In this document: piece by piece, positions 37,744-48,839 of the stretch
Layout: the number at the start of each line of letters is the position of its first letter
Numbering within the stretch: position 1 is the stretch's first letter
Source of the DNA: Phycisphaera mikurensis NBRC 102666
GTDB lineage: Bacteria > Planctomycetota > Phycisphaerae > Phycisphaerales > SM1A02
NCBI GenBank assembly: GCA_945878575.1
Contig: CAMDUB010000002.1
Coordinates: forward strand, 1-64,000
DNA: 64,000 bases
Reading direction: 5' to 3'
Program-made: the position numbers and the translations under genes
Notes under the pieces: model-generated
What the model was told of the DNA's origin: nothing
What the model saw: only the letters and a program-made list of their open reading frames with translations
Databases searched by the model: none

Positions 37744-39399
37744 TCAGGCGGTGAAAGTAGCGATACACCGGCGGATACGGTTGAGCGTGCTGTCTCGTCC
37801 AAGAATTGCCAGCGTGTCAAAGATGGGCGGACTCACTGTCCCACCACTCACCGCAATGCGAAGCGGCTGTGCAACTTTGCCAAGATTGCCCTCCGTATGT
37901 TGCACTGCGTACGGAGTGATCGCCTGCTCAAGCGCCGTGGCACTCCACTCCGCACAGCCTTCCAACACAGGCAAGACTGCACGCAAGTGACTCAGCCCGT
38001 TGGGTTCCGGACCCAAGAGCGCCTTCTCCACATTCTTCGATCGCTCCCAGGCCAGCACGTCGTCGGCAATGATGAAGAACCGATTCGTGCGGAACATTTC
38101 ATCAAGCGTCTTGGATCGTTCATGACTGGCGCCAGCAAGTTGTTCGAATTGCTCCGCAGTGATGCGCTTCATGAAGTCGGCGTGGAACTCTTGTCCATGC
38201 AGACGAGCCCGTGACACAAATTCTTCGCGCGGCATTCCCGTGATGGCATCGCAATTGAATGAAAGCAACTTGGTGCGATCAAACTTGGCTGGCGTCTTCA
38301 CCACACGCTTCAGGTCGAAACGCTGCTTGAGGAATTCGGTGTCAAACTTCTCCACATTCTCGCCCGGGCTCCAGCCGTTGAGCGCCAGGAAGTTGCACAG
38401 CACTTCTGGCAGGTATCCGCTCTGCCGGAAGTCATCCACATTGATTTCAGGCAGCGTGACTTGCAGACCCGTTGCCAGCAACGATGCCTCGGCAAGTTCA
38501 AGTTGGGTGTTCTTGTCGGCCATCCACGCATCGAAACGCGCTTGCGAAATCGTGTCCTGCGGCGGAGCGGTGAGCTTGCGATCAATCACGGTCTTGCGCA
38601 GCACCTTGTCCTTGTCGCGCTTGGACATCTTGCTCGCATCGGGATTGGTAATCAGCGGCAAGTGCCCGTAGATCGGACGACGGAACCCAAGCGCATCTTG
38701 CAGCACCATGTGCTTGGCAGTGTTGTTGAAATGCTCCTGCGCGCGCAACACGTGGGTGACGCGCATGAGTTCATCATCGACCACCACGGCGAAGTGATAG
38801 GTTGGAAATCCGTCCGCCTTACGAATGACAAAGTCATCGACTTCGCCCGCAGGAAGCGTGGCTTCACCCAAGACTTCGTCCACGATGGTGATGGGGCCAT
38901 CCGGAGTCTTGCAGCGAATCACCGCCGGGCGCCCTTCGGCCAACCATGCATCAACGGTGGCCTTCGGGAGGTTCGCCATTTCCGATCGGTCATAGCGGTA
39001 CGCGTGGCCCGCCAGCTTTGCGGCCTGCCGCTTCGCGTCCAGTTCCGCGGTGGTGTCGAAGGCGTAGTACGCCTTACCAGCTTCCACTAACTGCGCCAGG
39101 TAGCGGTTGTAAATATCCAACCGCTCGCTCTGGAAGTACGGCCCGTGCGCACCACCTCCGTGCGTGCCGAGCACCGGACCCTCGTCCCAGCCGATCCCAA
39201 GCCATGCCAGATCCTTCAGGAATCCAACGCTTGCCGAGTCGCTCGACCGCTTTTGGTCGGTGTCCTCAATGCGAAGCAAGAAGGTGCCACCCTTCCCCTT
39301 GGCAAAGGCCCAGCAGAACAAGGCCGTGCGAGCGCCGCCCACGTGCAGGTGACCGGACGGGGACGGAGCGAAGCGAGTGACGCAGGAGGGGGTAGACAT
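37744..39399 (-). CDS. gltX: Glutamyl-tRNA synthetase
   Basis: 'TRFAPSPSGHLHVGGARTALFCWAFAKGKGGTFLLRIEDTDQKRS', 'DASKMSKRDKDKVLR'. Confidence 0.95.
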   Translation of the reverse strand: MSTPSCVTRFAPSPSGHLHVGGARTALFCWAFAKGKGGTFLLRIEDTDQKRSSDSASVGFLKDLAWLGIGWDEGPVLGTHGGGAHGPYFQSERLDIYNRYLAQLVEAGKAYYAFDTTAELDAKRQAAKLAGHAYRYDRSEMANLPKATVDAWLAEGRPAVIRCKTPDGPITIVDEVLGEATLPAGEVDDFVIRKADGFPTYHFAVVVDDELMRVTHVLRAQEHFNNTAKHMVLQDALGFRRPIYGHLPLITNPDASKMSKRDKDKVLRKTVIDRKLTAPPQDTISQARFDAWMADKNTQLELAEASLLATGLQVTLPEINVDDFRQSGYLPEVLCNFLALNGWSPGENVEKFDTEFLKQRFDLKRVVKTPAKFDRTKLLSFNCDAITGMPREEFVSRARLHGQEFHADFMKRITAEQFEQLAGASHERSKTLDEMFRTNRFFIIADDVLAWERSKNVEKALLGPEPNGLSHLRAVLPVLEGCAEWSATALEQAITPYAVQHTEGNLGKVAQPLRIAVSGGTVSPPIFDTLAILGRDSTLNRIRRCIATFTA

Positions 39400-39581
39400 G
39401 TGAGGCGGCAAAGGTACCGGGGATCTTGCGCGCGAATGCGAAGCTCATCGCTCGCCCGCCGGAAACCTTCCATTATCAGGACACCATTGATGCTTCAGCA
39501 ACATCCGCGCGCCCTCCACACCGGCGGGGGCGCGGTCTTTCCATGTGCTTTCCGCGCCCGGAACATCAGTACCCTTGCACC

Positions 39582-40073
39582 ATGTCTGCCATCGTCGGTC
39601 TCATTTCCGACAGCCATTCCCGCTGGGAACGCACCAAGCGCGCCATGGCGGCCCTGCAAGCGAAGGGCGCCACCACGTTCATTCATTGCGGAGATGTGGA
39701 GGATGATTTAGTCCTTGACCAGCTCGCGGGGCTTGATAGCCACCTCGTGTGGGGCAATTGTGATTGGAATCATGACTCCCTCACCCGCTACGCAGCCAAC
39801 ATCGGTATCACCGTGCATGGTGATGCTGGCGAAATCACCGTGGACGGCAAGCGCATCGCCTTCACACACGGACATGAACTCCCGGCACTGCGCGCGGCGG
39901 TCAGCAGCGGCGCTCATTACCTGATTCACGGCCACACCCATGAACTGCGGGACGAACGCAACGCCGGAACGCGCATCATCAATCCGGGCGCCTTGCACCG
40001 CGCTGCGCGGTACACCGTGGCCACACTTGAGCCAGCCACTGATCAGCTGACCATCATTGAGGTGCCAGCATGA
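39582..40073 (+). CDS. YfcE/MJ0936-type metallophosphoesterase
   Basis: 'VGLISDSHSRWERTKRAMAAL', 'FIHCGDVEDD', 'VWGNCDWN', 'FTHGHE', 'LIHGHTHE', 'INPGAL'. Confidence 0.93.
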   Translation: MSAIVGLISDSHSRWERTKRAMAALQAKGATTFIHCGDVEDDLVLDQLAGLDSHLVWGNCDWNHDSLTRYAANIGITVHGDAGEITVDGKRIAFTHGHELPALRAAVSSGAHYLIHGHTHELRDERNAGTRIINPGALHRAARYTVATLEPATDQLTIIEVPA

Positions 40074-40089
40074 CGAAAGGTTCGAACCG

Positions 40090-41241
40090 ATGACTCAGCA
40101 GCACAGCACCGACCCGCTCAGCAACTTGGTCACCGACACCCTTCGGAAATCTGCCATCACGGCCCGGCGTGCTCGGCAGAAGTTTCGACGACTGTCCAGT
40201 CCGCGCCACATCTACACCGCGCCGGGAACCATGGTGGTTTCCCCCGATGACGTTCCGCCAGTCATCACCGTGTTTGCTTACGGGCCGACGAGCTACAAGG
40301 AACTTGTCGTCACCAGTGTGGCTGAAATCGTTGCGCTGGGTACGGAGTGGCCCGTCTTGTGGGTGGATGTGGATGGCTTTGGAAACCCGGCACTTCTGAA
40401 GGAGATTGCCGACCACTTTGGCATCCATCCGCTTGCCATGGAAGACGCCACCGACACCGCGCAGCGGGCGAAGAGTGAGCCCTACGGCGACGCCACATTC
40501 TTGGTGCTGCCCATGCCGCACGAAGATGAACGGGGATTCTGGACTGAACAGCTTGCAATCTGGGTAACCGCGCGCGTGGTGGTGACTTTCCAAAGCGTGC
40601 CGGGAGACTGCCTGAACCCACTGCGCAACCGCATCCGCGAGAACAAGGGAAGAGCACGAACATCCGGTGCTGCGTACCTCTCCTATGCGATCGCCGATTC
40701 CGTGGTCGACGGCTACTTCCCCATCGTTGACCGCATCGGCGAAGCGCTCGAGCCGCTGGAGGATGAGGCGTTCACCAAGCCTGATGGCCGAACGCTTGGC
40801 AAGATTCGCCGCATTCGCGCAGAGCTCATTCGCGTGCGCCGCGCCGTACTTCCACTGCGTGATGCCGCCATCGCACTGGCCTCACTCGACCGCGTCTTTG
40901 ATACAGACACGCGCCACTACCTGCGCGATCTGAACGATCATGTCTCGCGCGTCTTGGATCAACTTGAAACTGACCGGTACATGGCCAATGATTTACTGGA
41001 CATTTATATGACCAGCGTCAATCTGAAGGTGGCAGAAACCTCCAAAGTTCTGACGATTATTGCCACGCTGTTCATGCCTTTGACATTTATCGCCGGTGTG
41101 TACGGGATGAACTTCAAACACATGCCGGAACTTGAATGGATGCTCGGCTATCCATTCGCCTTAAGCCTGATGGGATGCACCGTCATTGGCCTGATGACGT
41201 ATTTCTGGCGTAAAGGGTGGCTTCAAGACACTACTAAGTGA
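40090..41241 (+). CDS. corA: CorA-family magnesium/cobalt transporter
   Basis: 'LATLFMPLTFIAGVYGMNFKHMPELEW' GMN motif; 'HPLAMEDATDTAQRAK'. Confidence 0.95.
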   Translation: MTQQHSTDPLSNLVTDTLRKSAITARRARQKFRRLSSPRHIYTAPGTMVVSPDDVPPVITVFAYGPTSYKELVVTSVAEIVALGTEWPVLWVDVDGFGNPALLKEIADHFGIHPLAMEDATDTAQRAKSEPYGDATFLVLPMPHEDERGFWTEQLAIWVTARVVVTFQSVPGDCLNPLRNRIRENKGRARTSGAAYLSYAIADSVVDGYFPIVDRIGEALEPLEDEAFTKPDGRTLGKIRRIRAELIRVRRAVLPLRDAAIALASLDRVFDTDTRHYLRDLNDHVSRVLDQLETDRYMANDLLDIYMTSVNLKVAETSKVLTIIATLFMPLTFIAGVYGMNFKHMPELEWMLGYPFALSLMGCTVIGLMTYFWRKGWLQDTTK

Positions 41242-41262
41242 TTCAGTTGCATACAGTCACTT

Positions 41263-42723
41263 ATGACCGGCGAAGCAACAACTATGCCAACATCCCCTGC
41301 TATTCACACCCTGGCTGAACTTCGTGCATCGGGCTGGCGCAGCCGATCCATCAAGGCGGAACTCCGAACCAACTTTGAGCACGCCCTCGCCGCATCATCG
41401 GCGCGCGGCGATCGAGGTGCCGCCGGTCTATTCCCCGGCATTCTGGGCTATGACGACACCGTCCTGCCGGAACTTGCCACCGCCATCATCGCTGGCCACG
41501 ACATCCTGTTCCTTGGCGAGAAGGGCCAAGGCAAGAGCCGCCTGATGCGGATGCTTCCCAACTTCCTAGACGAGTGGCTGCCGTACCTGGACATTCCCGG
41601 TTGCGCTGTGCATGAAGATCCGGAACAACCCATCACGCGCGCCGGGCGGGAGATGTGCGCCAACACTGCCGATCGCATTCCGATTGCATGGTGGCATCGC
41701 AAAGATCGCTACGCCGAACGACTGGCCCCTGGAACAAAGTTCGCTGACCTGATTGGTGAAATCGACCCATCGCGTCTCGCCGCTGGCACCAGCATGGGCT
41801 CCGAAGACGCATTGCACTTCGGCCTGGTTCCGCGCATGCACCGTGGCATCTTCGCCATGAACGAACTTCCTGACCTTGATGAACTGGTGCAGGTTGGTCT
41901 CTTCAATGTGCTCGAAGAACGCGACGTGCAAATTCGCGGCTATCCGGTGAGTTTCGATCTGGATGTCTTACTGGTATTTAGCGCAAATCCAAGCACCTAC
42001 AACCGCTCCGGCAAGGTGATCCCGCAGCTGAAGGACCGCATTGGTAGCACCGTGGTCACCCACTATCCACGCGAGCGTGATGCCGGCATTGCCATCACCC
42101 GGCAAGAGGCAGGCATGGACCTGGGCGGCGAATTCCCAGTGATTGTTCCGCCGTTTATGGATCGAGTGGTGGAAGAGATTTCCATCGCCGCTCGGCGTAG
42201 TAAGTTTGTTGATCATGCCTCGGGAGTCAGCGCGCGTTTCAGCGTTGCCAATTGGCGCACCATGGTTGCCAGCGCACGGCGTCGAGCAATCCAACTGGGT
42301 GAATCTCCAGCAGCGCCGCGCATCAGCGACCTTTCGCACTTGCATTCCTCAGCACTTGGAAAGTTAGAGCTTGATCTCATGGGCAGCCATCAGATGAACG
42401 AGCGCCAAGTGATTGATGCCATTGTTGCTGAAGCGGTGGGCGTTGTCTTCAAGGAATATGTAGAAGAACACGGCCTTGCGGCGATCGCAGATGCCTTTGC
42501 AAAGGGCGTGCGCATTGAAGTGGGCGACCTCGTGCCCAGTGCGCAATACGCACAACGCATGAATAGCGTCCCGGAAGCATGGGACAAGGCATTTGAAGTG
42601 AATGCCAGCACCGATGCCGCCGTTCGAGCTTCATGCGCGGAGTTTGTCCTTGCGGGACTGTGGGCCACCGATCGCGTAAGCCGAACCGCCAAGCACGGCC
42701 GCACGTCCTATGAGGTGAAGTAA
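41263..42723 (+). CDS. MoxR/Mg-chelatase-I-like AAA ATPase
   Basis: '[19 protein letters not shown]' Walker A; '[68 protein letters not shown]'. Confidence 0.92.
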   Translation: MTGEATTMPTSPAIHTLAELRASGWRSRSIKAELRTNFEHALAASSARGDRGAAGLFPGILGYDDTVLPELATAIIAGHDILFLGEKGQGKSRLMRMLPNFLDEWLPYLDIPGCAVHEDPEQPITRAGREMCANTADRIPIAWWHRKDRYAERLAPGTKFADLIGEIDPSRLAAGTSMGSEDALHFGLVPRMHRGIFAMNELPDLDELVQVGLFNVLEERDVQIRGYPVSFDLDVLLVFSANPSTYNRSGKVIPQLKDRIGSTVVTHYPRERDAGIAITRQEAGMDLGGEFPVIVPPFMDRVVEEISIAARRSKFVDHASGVSARFSVANWRTMVASARRRAIQLGESPAAPRISDLSHLHSSALGKLELDLMGSHQMNERQVIDAIVAEAVGVVFKEYVEEHGLAAIADAFAKGVRIEVGDLVPSAQYAQRMNSVPEAWDKAFEVNASTDAAVRASCAEFVLAGLWATDRVSRTAKHGRTSYEVK

Positions 42724-42728
42724 CCGCC

Positions 42729-44528
42729 GTGGCACACGACGACGACATGTCGCCTGACGCTGATGAATCGATGGGCGCACCAGTTCCTGATGCGCAGTCG
42801 ACTGCCCCGCAGCCACTCGGCGGCGTGTTGCATACGTACCTCGGCTACGACGCCGTCAAGTTTGGTCAAGCGCAGCCTGCTGACTCCAGCGGTGCCGCGC
42901 GCGGCGCGTACGAACATCTCATGGCCGCAGGATCCATGCGTCACTTCACGGACGAAGAACTGGCGGACGCCATTCGCCTTGATCCTTCGCAAATCCAGGG
43001 CCTTGGACCGAGCATTGATGCGCTGATCGAACTGCTTGAGCAACGCAAAGAACGCATTCTTTCTACCTATGACCCAACACCCGCAACGCACGCTGCTGCG
43101 AAAGCGTTCCTGGACACCGCTGCCGGAGCGGTACCTGAAACCGGCAAGCCCGACGTTGCGAAACGGATTGCGCACGCCATTGCCGGTGAGCAGTTGCGCG
43201 ATCTGGAGCGATTGTGGTACCGACTTCCAGAGAATTCACCCGAGCAGCGCGCGCTCACGCAAGCACTCGAACGCCTGCGCGAGAAGTATGAAGTGGATCA
43301 ACTCACTTCACGATGGTCGTTCAGCGGCCGCGAAGCGCTTGATGTCCCCGGCGCGATAGAGGTGAAGGCAGAGTTGGAAGAACTCGATCGCCTCTTGGAG
43401 CAATTGCGCGAAGCACTCAAGAATGCAAAGCCAGCCATCATTGACATGGATGCATTGGCAGAGTTCGCGCCGCAAGAGCAGGTCGACTCACTCCGCGACG
43501 CCCAACGAAGAGTGAATGAATTGTTGGAGCGTTTGGCCGAGGATGCAGGCCTCGCGCGCACTCCGGAAGGCGGCTGGCAAGTCAGCCCCAAGGCCATGCG
43601 TCTGTATCAGCGCAGCCTGCTGGCAACCATCTTTGGCGGCCTACAAGCAGCGCGGAGCGGCAGGCACGAAGGCGTTGCCAGCCCAGACGGCGCTGTGGAA
43701 TTGCCTTCCACGCGACCCTACGAATTTGGCGATAGCCCGTCCGCCATGGACATTCCACAAAGCATGGTGAATGCCCTGCTCCGTGAATCCGCGGACGGCC
43801 CGCGCGCGCCCGGCACTCCGGTACGCATGCGCTCCGACGATATGGTGGTGCACAAGACGCGCCAGCAACCAAAGTGCGCGACCGCAGTCATCATGGATAT
43901 GTCTGGCTCCATGCGCAACGGTGGGCAGTACGTGCAAGCCAAGCGCATGGCCATGGCGCTCGATGGCCTGATTCGCAGCGACTACCCCGGCGACTATTTG
44001 CAGTTTGTTGAGATGTACACCGTTGCCAAATTGCGGTCTTCGGGCGAAATCCCCAGCATCATGCCCAAGCCGGTCACCATTCGGGAGTCCGTGGTGCGCC
44101 TGCGCGCGGACATGTCGGACCCGGACATCACGGAGATGGATCTGCCGCTGCACTTCACCAACATTCAGCGAGCGTTGCAACTTTCCCGGCAGTGGCTCGG
44201 TGGCAGGCCAACACCAAATCGCCAAGTGATGCTGATCACTGACGGACTACCGACTGCGCACTTTGAGGGCAGCGATCTGTACATGATGTATCCACCGGAT
44301 CCACGAACAGAGCGCGAGACCATCCGTGAAGCCATGCGCTGCAAAGAGGCCGGCATCACCATCAACGTGTTCCTGCTGCCAAGTTGGAGTCAGACCGAAG
44401 ACGATGTGCAGTTTGCGCACCGTATGGCGGAATCAACCGGTGGCCGTGTGTTCTTTGTTGCCGGACGGGAACTCGACCGCTTCGTAGTCTGGGACTATGT
44501 GAAGCGCCGCCGCTCAATCTTGGGCTAA
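42729..44528 (+). CDS. VWA-domain protein partner of the MoxR-like ATPase
   Basis: 'CATAVIMDMSGSMRNGGQYVQAKRMAMALDGLI' MIDAS; 'RQVMLITDGLPTAH'; GTG start 6 nt after preceding stop. Confidence 0.92.
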   Translation: MAHDDDMSPDADESMGAPVPDAQSTAPQPLGGVLHTYLGYDAVKFGQAQPADSSGAARGAYEHLMAAGSMRHFTDEELADAIRLDPSQIQGLGPSIDALIELLEQRKERILSTYDPTPATHAAAKAFLDTAAGAVPETGKPDVAKRIAHAIAGEQLRDLERLWYRLPENSPEQRALTQALERLREKYEVDQLTSRWSFSGREALDVPGAIEVKAELEELDRLLEQLREALKNAKPAIIDMDALAEFAPQEQVDSLRDAQRRVNELLERLAEDAGLARTPEGGWQVSPKAMRLYQRSLLATIFGGLQAARSGRHEGVASPDGAVELPSTRPYEFGDSPSAMDIPQSMVNALLRESADGPRAPGTPVRMRSDDMVVHKTRQQPKCATAVIMDMSGSMRNGGQYVQAKRMAMALDGLIRSDYPGDYLQFVEMYTVAKLRSSGEIPSIMPKPVTIRESVVRLRADMSDPDITEMDLPLHFTNIQRALQLSRQWLGGRPTPNRQVMLITDGLPTAHFEGSDLYMMYPPDPRTERETIREAMRCKEAGITINVFLLPSWSQTEDDVQFAHRMAESTGGRVFFVAGRELDRFVVWDYVKRRRSILG

Positions 44529-44630
44529 TTCCGGGGATTCGCTCGATTCCGCCGCGAATTGGGGGCTTGATCGCCCCTTCAGGTCGACATACAGTTAGCA
44601 ACTTGGGCTTAGGAGGCCCTCCGACCACTT

Positions 44631-46814
44631 ATGAACCCGTTCATCAATAGTTCCCACGGTACGCACATGAGCTCCAACACCTCAACGTTCGACAACCCAA
44701 CGCGCGCCTCTGACTACTTCGGCTGCATGACCTTCAGCGGTGACACCATGCTGAAGCGCCTGCCAACTGACGTCTTTACAAAGTTGCAGCGCACCATGAG
44801 TCAAGGCACATCGCTTGACCCAGCAATCGCCAACACGGTTGCCGTTGCCATGAAGGACTGGGCGATCGAACACGGTGCCACCCACTATTGCCACTGGTTC
44901 CAACCACTGACCGGCATCACTGCTGAGAAGCATGATGCATTCCTTAATCCAATGTCTGATGGCAGCGCCATCGAACAGTTCTCCGGCAATCAACTGGTGA
45001 TCGGCGAACCCGACGCATCCAGCTTCCCATCGGGCGGAATCCGCGACACCTACGAAGCGCGCGGCTACACCGCTTGGGACGCCACCAGCCCAGCGTTCCT
45101 CTTGCGCAATCCGTCGGGCATCACCACCCTGTGCATCCCCACTGCGTTCGTCAGTTGGACCGGCGAAGCGCTCGACAAGAAGACCCCGCTCTTGCGCTCC
45201 ATTCAAGCGCTTTCCAAGCAGGCGATGCGCATTCTGAAGATCTTTGGTCACGACGCTGGCGTCTCTCACGTCGTGGGCACCCTCGGTTGCGAGCAGGAGT
45301 ATTTCCTAGTTGAGCGTGAACAGGCCGAGCAGCGCCTCGACCTGATGATGACGGGCCGAACCATGATGGGCGCCAATCCGCCCAAGGGCCATCAGCTGGA
45401 TGACCATTACTTCGGCGCAGTGCCGGACCGCGTACTGACCTTCATGGCGGAAGTAGAAGCACGGCTCTTTGAGCTGGGCGTTCCAGCCAAGACGCGTCAC
45501 AATGAAGTGGCTCCAAGCCAATACGAATTGGCGCCGATGTTTGAGAATGCCAACATCGCCGTTGATCACCAAATGATCACCATGCAAGTATTGCGCATGG
45601 TGGCTCGTAAGTACGGATTTGAGTGCTTGATCCATGAGAAGCCGTTCGCAGGCATCAATGGAAGTGGCAAGCACAACAACTGGTCTATGTCCACAAGCAC
45701 CGGCATCAATCTTCTTGATCCACGCGCGGATACGCACACCAACATGCAATTCTTGGTGTTCCTCACGGCAGTGATCCGTGCCGTCGATCTGCATGCCGAT
45801 ATGTTGCGCGCATCCATCGCTAGCGCCGCAAATGACCACCGTTTAGGGGCAAATGAGGCACCTCCAGCCATTATGAGCATCTTCCTCGGCGACATGCTCA
45901 CTGACATTCTGGATCAGTTGCAGACTGGCTCGCCCAAGAAGACCAAGACCGGTGGCGAACTTGATCTTGGCGCCACTAGCCTCCCACACATTCCGCGCCA
46001 CGCAAGTGATCGCAACCGCACGTCTCCGTTCGCATTCACGGGCAACAAGTTTGAGTTCCGTGCCGTTGGTTCAACAAGTGCCGTTGCATGGCCGAACACC
46101 GTCCTCAACACCATCGTTACCGAGAGCATTGACTTCTTGGCAACTGAACTGGAGAAGAAGGCCGGTAAGAATCCTTCCGCTGCGAAACTTGAAGCTGCAG
46201 TCAAGACCGTGCTCAAGGAAACCATCAAGGCGCACCGTCGCGTGTGCTTTGACGGCGACGGCTACGGCGAGGCATGGCACAAGGAAGCCGAGAAGCGTGG
46301 CCTGCCCAACTTGCGCAGCACCGCTGAAGCCTTAATCGCATTCAGTACCAAGAAGGCGCGCGATGTCTTTGCGAAGTACCACGTCTTGAACGCGCGTGAA
46401 CTTGAGGCTCGCTATGACGTGCTCGTCGAGAATTACTGCACGGTGATTGGCATTGAAACGCGCACGATCATTCAGATGGTCCGTACGCAGATTCTCCCTG
46501 CTGGTCTCCGGACTCAGGAAGAATTGGCCACCACCGTGGGCGCAACGCTTGCTGCCGATGTTGACTGCGCGGAAACACAAGCTGATCTGCGCCACTACGT
46601 GGGCCTAGTCAATGACTTGCGAGTTGCTGTTGCTGAACTTGAGAAACTCGCCGCCAAGCACCACAAGGATCATGCCAATGAAATGCGCTTCCTGCGCGAC
46701 AACACCGTGCCCGCAACGGCACGTGTTCGCGCCGCATGTGATGCACTCGAACGCGTGACTCCGGACGACAATTGGCCCCTACCCACCTACGCCGAAATGC
46801 TTCTCATGAAGTAA
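44631..46814 (+). CDS. glnN: Type III glutamine synthetase
   Basis: 727 aa; '[19 protein letters not shown]', 'EQEYFLVE', '[27 protein letters not shown]', '[17 protein letters not shown]', '[19 protein letters not shown]'. Confidence 0.97.
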   Translation: MNPFINSSHGTHMSSNTSTFDNPTRASDYFGCMTFSGDTMLKRLPTDVFTKLQRTMSQGTSLDPAIANTVAVAMKDWAIEHGATHYCHWFQPLTGITAEKHDAFLNPMSDGSAIEQFSGNQLVIGEPDASSFPSGGIRDTYEARGYTAWDATSPAFLLRNPSGITTLCIPTAFVSWTGEALDKKTPLLRSIQALSKQAMRILKIFGHDAGVSHVVGTLGCEQEYFLVEREQAEQRLDLMMTGRTMMGANPPKGHQLDDHYFGAVPDRVLTFMAEVEARLFELGVPAKTRHNEVAPSQYELAPMFENANIAVDHQMITMQVLRMVARKYGFECLIHEKPFAGINGSGKHNNWSMSTSTGINLLDPRADTHTNMQFLVFLTAVIRAVDLHADMLRASIASAANDHRLGANEAPPAIMSIFLGDMLTDILDQLQTGSPKKTKTGGELDLGATSLPHIPRHASDRNRTSPFAFTGNKFEFRAVGSTSAVAWPNTVLNTIVTESIDFLATELEKKAGKNPSAAKLEAAVKTVLKETIKAHRRVCFDGDGYGEAWHKEAEKRGLPNLRSTAEALIAFSTKKARDVFAKYHVLNARELEARYDVLVENYCTVIGIETRTIIQMVRTQILPAGLRTQEELATTVGATLAADVDCAETQADLRHYVGLVNDLRVAVAELEKLAAKHHKDHANEMRFLRDNTVPATARVRAACDALERVTPDDNWPLPTYAEMLLMK

Positions 46815-46907
46815 CGGACACGATTCGGCGATCGTCGCCAATCCCCGTATACTGCTTCGCTTTCCCCAGACACAAGACCCAGACACCAGACCTGATCGAG
46901 CAACACT

Positions 46908-48314
46908 ATGGCCACTGAGAGCACCGTCGTCGTCGAGAACATTGGACCTGCCCGCAAGCGACTCAAGATCACCATCCCTGCAGCGATGGTCGACGAGCGT
47001 CTCACCGAGGCATATGCCAGTGCTCGCACCGAGGTGAACATCCCCGGCTTCCGCCGCGGCAGCGCACCGATCGGTCTGATCGAGAAGCGCTTCGGCGCTT
47101 CGATCATGGAAGACCTGCGCCGCCGGCTCCTGACCGACGCGTATTCCAAGGCGCTGCAGGATCACAAGCTCCAGCCCGTTGCAGATCCCGAGGTGGACGA
47201 GGCAGCCGCTGACGTTGAGATCAAGCGCGGCAAGGCGATCGAAGTCTCGATGGACATTGAAGTCATCCCGGAGATCACCCTGCCAAAGTTGGAGGACGTC
47301 GAAGTCAGTCGCCCAGTGGCAGAGGTTGATGAGAAGTACCTCGCCGACGAGATTCGCCGACTCGGCTACCGCTTCGGAACTCCGGCTCGCATCGACGGTC
47401 CCTTTGAGACCCTCGATCGCATGGTTGGCAAGGCCACGGTGCGCGTCAAGGGCGCCAAGCAGGACCCGTACTTTGAATCCGCTGAGTGCCTGGTAGTGGT
47501 GCCCGATGTGGAAGACGAAGGCAAGGGACAAGTGCTCGGCCTCATGTTTGACGACCTGAGCAAGCATGTCACTGGCAAGAAGATTGGTGACTCCATTGTT
47601 CTGAAGACCACCGGTCCAGAAGTGCATGAGCGCGAAGACCTCCGCGGTGCGGAAATCACCGTGGAATTCACGCCAACCCAAGCAGAGCGCATCACTCCAG
47701 CCGAGCCAGCCGCAGTGGCTGAATCGCTGGGTCTTGGTGCAGTTGAGAACTTGCGCGAGCAGGTGAAACTCTCACTTGAATCACGCCGCGATCAAGAGCA
47801 ACGCGCCGCTATGCGCGAGCAGGCCGCTGAGTGGCTGCTTGAGAAGGTGACCTTTGATCTTCCAGAGAAGATGTCGGGCGCCCAAGTTGCACGCAACATT
47901 GAGATGCAGCGCATCCAGTTGCAGCAACAGGGTCTCGAAGAGGCGCAGATTGAGCATCGCCTTGCCGAAATCCGTGGAGCCAGCGAAGAAGACACCCGCA
48001 AGCGCTTGCGCGCGTTCTTCATCCTTGCGCGCTTGGCGCAGGACCTTGGTATTGATGTTTCCGATGCTGAACTCAACGCATCGATCGTGCAGATGGCGCG
48101 CTCGCGCGGCACTCGTCCCGATCAGATTCGTACTGAACTCCAGCAGAATGGCCGCCTGAACGAGATGGCTTTGGCCATCCGTGAAGCCAAGACGCTTGAC
48201 CGCGTTCTTGCCAAGGCCAAGGTCACTGATGTACCTGCCGAAGAATGGAACAAGATCGTTGCCGACAAGCAGAAGGCAGCGGCAGCACGCGTGACACCAA
48301 AGAAGAAGGGGTAA
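46908..48314 (+). CDS. tig: Trigger factor (peptidyl-prolyl isomerase chaperone)
   Basis: 'RKRLKITIPAAMVDERLTEAYASARTEVNIPGFRRGSAPIGLIEKRFG'; C-terminal chaperone domain. Confidence 0.93.
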   Translation: MATESTVVVENIGPARKRLKITIPAAMVDERLTEAYASARTEVNIPGFRRGSAPIGLIEKRFGASIMEDLRRRLLTDAYSKALQDHKLQPVADPEVDEAAADVEIKRGKAIEVSMDIEVIPEITLPKLEDVEVSRPVAEVDEKYLADEIRRLGYRFGTPARIDGPFETLDRMVGKATVRVKGAKQDPYFESAECLVVVPDVEDEGKGQVLGLMFDDLSKHVTGKKIGDSIVLKTTGPEVHEREDLRGAEITVEFTPTQAERITPAEPAAVAESLGLGAVENLREQVKLSLESRRDQEQRAAMREQAAEWLLEKVTFDLPEKMSGAQVARNIEMQRIQLQQQGLEEAQIEHRLAEIRGASEEDTRKRLRAFFILARLAQDLGIDVSDAELNASIVQMARSRGTRPDQIRTELQQNGRLNEMALAIREAKTLDRVLAKAKVTDVPAEEWNKIVADKQKAAAARVTPKKKG

Positions 48315-48321
48315 TCCGCGC

Positions 48322-48633
48322 GTGAACGCCGGGTCAAACGACGCCCTGTTCTGGATCGGCATCGTGGCACTCTTCGTGCTGATTGTCGGCGGAAGCGGCA
48401 TTATCTTTTGGGCTCGGCGCGCTGCGAAATCACCCGATCTCGGAGCAACACCCGGCTTTACCCTTGATGACATGCGCGGCATGCTCGAGCGTGGCGAGAT
48501 GACGCGCCGCGAGTTCGACACTGCGCGGGATGCCATGGTGCAACGAACACGCGAGAATGCCAAGAAGGAACGGGATCAGCGCGGGGGCACAGACTGGGGC
48601 TCCGAGGAACCACGGCGAACACCGCGCCGATAG
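48322..48633 (+). CDS. Small single-TM protein with SHOCT-like tail
   Basis: TM 'FWIGIVALFVLIVGGSGIIFW'; 'TLDDMRGMLERGEMTRREFDTARDAMV'. Confidence 0.75.
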   Translation: MNAGSNDALFWIGIVALFVLIVGGSGIIFWARRAAKSPDLGATPGFTLDDMRGMLERGEMTRREFDTARDAMVQRTRENAKKERDQRGGTDWGSEEPRRTPRR

Positions 48634-48839
48634 CCCTAATTGTGGTTTTTGATTCCTGATCCCGCCGATAAGGGGTGTTCGTTCTGAGGAATCCGCATAA
48701 GAACTTGCGAATGACGGTTCGCAAGCCATGATGGAAGTCTTCACTTCAGAATCCCCTCTTCAAGACCGATAGACTTACTCCCGTTGATCGATGCGCGCGA
48801 TTCGCGATCGGTCCAACGTATTTAAGGAGCCACTGACCG

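Noticed and set aside
46779-47681. 300-aa minus-strand ORF opposite tig
   Set aside because: Shadow ORF; sense frame encodes trigger factor.
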